Shown: one piece after another, positions 62,727-64,000 of the stretch
Numbering within the stretch: the first letter of the stretch is position 1
Layout of the letters: each line of letters begins with the position of its first letter
Assembly: GCF_000718635.1 (NCBI RefSeq)
Contig: NZ_JOBF01000001.1
Span: 577,011-641,010 of the forward strand
Reading direction: 5' to 3'
Origin: Streptomyces varsoviensis
GTDB taxonomy: Bacteria; Actinomycetota; Actinomycetes; Streptomycetales; Streptomycetaceae
DNA: 64,000 bases
Notes under the pieces: model-generated
Seen by the model: only the letters and a program-made list of their open reading frames with translations
Database searches by the model: none
Told to the model about the DNA's origin: nothing
Made by a program: the position numbers and the translations under genes

Positions 62727-63776
62727 TCACTGGGGCGGCCGTCGGCGTGCTGCCCGGCTTTCGGTGGTGCGTCGGCGGAGTTCCGGCTGCGCGAGCGCCG
62801 GTGGGACGTAGGCGACGTCGACGGGTCCGACATCGGTTCCCGGCGCCACGATCTCGTCGATGCGATCGAGCAGGTCGTCGTCGAGAAGCGTGTCCGCTCC
62901 GGCGAGCAGGTCGTCGAGTTGATCGGGGGTGCGGGGGCCGATGATCGCCGAGGTGACCGCGGGGTGGGCCGTCACGAACGCCAGAGCGAGGTGGGGCAGC
63001 GACAGTCCGGCCTGCTCGGCGAGGCGGGCGAGCGCTTCGACGGCGTCGAGCTTGCGTTCGTCGGTCATGTGCCGCGGCGCCCAGTGTAGGCGCCCGGCCG
63101 AGGCGGTTTCTCCGCTGCCCCTGCGGAGACGGCCGGCGAGCAGGCCCATCGCCAACGGGCTCCACACCAGCACACCGAGGCCGTAGCGCTCGCAGACCGG
63201 CAGGATCTCGCGTTCGATCCCGCGGTTGAGGATCGAGTAGTGCGGCTGTTCGGTGCGGAAGCGGGCAAGCCCGCGCCGTTCGGTCACCCATTGGGCTTCG
63301 GCGATGTCGGAGGCGGGCAGGTTGGAGTGGCCGATCGCACGGATCTTGCCCGCGCGCAGCAGGTCGGTCAGCGCGCCGAGGGTTTCCTCCATGTCGGTGC
63401 CGGGCTCGGGGTGGTGGGCCTGGTAGAGGTCGATGTGGTCGACGCCCAGGCGGCGCAGCGACCCTTCGACCGCGGAGACGATCCACCGTCGTGAGCTGCC
63501 GCGCTGATTGGGGTCGGACCCCATCTGGCCGTTGAACTTCGTGGCCAGGACGACGTCGTCGCGGCGACCGCGCAGGGCCTTCCCGATGATCTTCTCGGAT
63601 TCGCCGCCGCCATAGACGTCGGCGGTGTCGATGACGTTGATGCCGCCGTCGAGGGCGCGGTGGACGATGCGGACGCAGTCGTCGGGGTCGGGGTTGCCGT
63701 ACGGGCCGAACATCATCGTGCCCAGGGTGTAGGCGCTGGCCTGGATGCCGGTCCGGCCGAGCGGACGGGTTCGCAT
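62727..63776 (-). CDS. Aldo/keto reductase
   Basis: The 349-residue TIM-barrel oxidoreductase has the catalytic set Asp in DTADVYGGG, Tyr (VYGGG), Lys in ATKFNG and His in YQAHH, with the NADPH-binding C-terminal part SAIIGPRTPDQL. It reduces carbonyl groups with NADPH. ATG 63776 starts the usual MRTRPLGRTG. It is upstream of the LLM gene on the same strand. No link to the PKS cluster is evident. Confidence 0.93.
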   Translation of the reverse strand: MRTRPLGRTGIQASAYTLGTMMFGPYGNPDPDDCVRIVHRALDGGINVIDTADVYGGGESEKIIGKALRGRRDDVVLATKFNGQMGSDPNQRGSSRRWIVSAVEGSLRRLGVDHIDLYQAHHPEPGTDMEETLGALTDLLRAGKIRAIGHSNLPASDIAEAQWVTERRGLARFRTEQPHYSILNRGIEREILPVCERYGLGVLVWSPLAMGLLAGRLRRGSGETASAGRLHWAPRHMTDERKLDAVEALARLAEQAGLSLPHLALAFVTAHPAVTSAIIGPRTPDQLDDLLAGADTLLDDDLLDRIDEIVAPGTDVGPVDVAYVPPALAQPELRRRTTESRAARRRPPQ

Positions 63777-63856
63777 GGGTTTCTCCCCGGGGGGTGCCTC
63801 TATGTCTTTCGTCGAGGCACTCCTGTCGGTTTTGGGGTGGTTCGGTGTTGGTGGGG

Positions 63857-64000
63857 TTATGCGGCGAGTTCGATGTTCTTCGGTGTGCGGGGTTGGTAGA
63901 GGGTGTTGTCGCGGAGCATGGCGAACAGGACGCTGGTGCGTTGGCGGGCGAGGCGGAGGAGGGCCTGGGTGTGGGTTTTGCCGCGGGCTCGTTGTTTGTC
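63857..64000 (-). mobile_element. IS110-family transposase, C-terminal end, cut by window edge
   Basis: The 47 codons read GKTHTQALLRLARQRTSVL, then FAMLRDNTLYQ, and end at TAA 63857-63859. This is the usual end of IS110-type (DEDD) transposases. The start lies outside the window. A 7-bp inverted repeat (GTGCCTC at 63794, GAGGCAC at 63814) lies between it and the aldo-keto reductase and may be part of the element end. Confidence 0.75.

Noticed and set aside
61487..62833. Long minus-strand frame over the LLM gene
   Set aside because: Arg-rich shadow frame. Only its last codons (PAQLPPDSADF) belong to the AfsR-like pseudogene.

Overview
The window is very GC-rich, with GTG/TTG starts, overlapping stop/start codons and Streptomyces-like gene families, so it most likely comes from a streptomycete or close relative. 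About four fifths of it (1 to ~52.1 kb) is a modular type I polyketide synthase (PKS) gene cluster. The remainder (~52.1 to 64 kb) is an ordinary chromosomal or accessory flank with many decayed mobile elements.

Cluster layout. A PKS gene on the minus strand (1-5312, running off the left edge) diverges from a small split-barrel flavoprotein gene (5775-6293) and two large PKS genes on the plus strand (6362-19459 and 19456-37805). The region between the divergent genes holds five 24-bp tandem repeats. Docking-domain sequences suggest the order 6362-19459, then 19456-37805, then the minus-strand gene: KSQ-AT-ACP loading; module 1 KS-AT-DH-KR-ACP; module 2 KS-AT(methylmalonyl)-KR-ACP; module 3 KS-AT-ACP; module 4 KS-AT-DH-KR-ACP; module 5 KS-AT-DH-KR-ACP; module 6 KS-AT-KR-ACP; module 7 KS-AT(atypical, ethylmalonyl-like)-DH-ER-KR... 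A tailoring operon follows: P450, SnoaL-like protein, AbyU-type beta-barrel cyclase, SDR, second SnoaL-like protein, type II thioesterase, second P450 (37802-43716). It is closed by a convergent LAL/LuxR regulator (43828-46602, minus). Further minus-strand genes include crotonyl-CoA carboxylase/reductase, which would make the ethylmalonyl-CoA expected for module 7, plus an SDR and an LLM flavin oxidoreductase.

How the genes may work together (inference). An acetyl starter is extended to a chain with an alkene (module 1), a methyl-branched alcohol (2), a ketone (3), a conjugated diene (4 and 5), an alcohol (6) and a fully reduced, probably ethyl-branched unit (7). The AbyU-like barrel and the two NTF2-fold proteins are candidates for post-PKS ring formation, a [4+2] or related cyclisation, with P450s and the SDR adjusting oxidation state. 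No tetronate-forming genes are visible, so the chemistry would differ from, or extend beyond the left edge of, the known spirotetronate pathways.

Caveats. The AT domains of modules 1 and 6 both lack the catalytic serine segment, and both break right after the same identical 100-bp stretch. The second break also shifts frame and creates a stop at 35002-35004. This looks like an assembly collapse of a repeated AT region. The right flank holds an IS3 remnant, an ISL3 fragment, a broken tyrosine recombinase, an IstB fragment, a frameshifted AfsR-like ATPase gene and, at the edge, the end of an IS110-type transposase.
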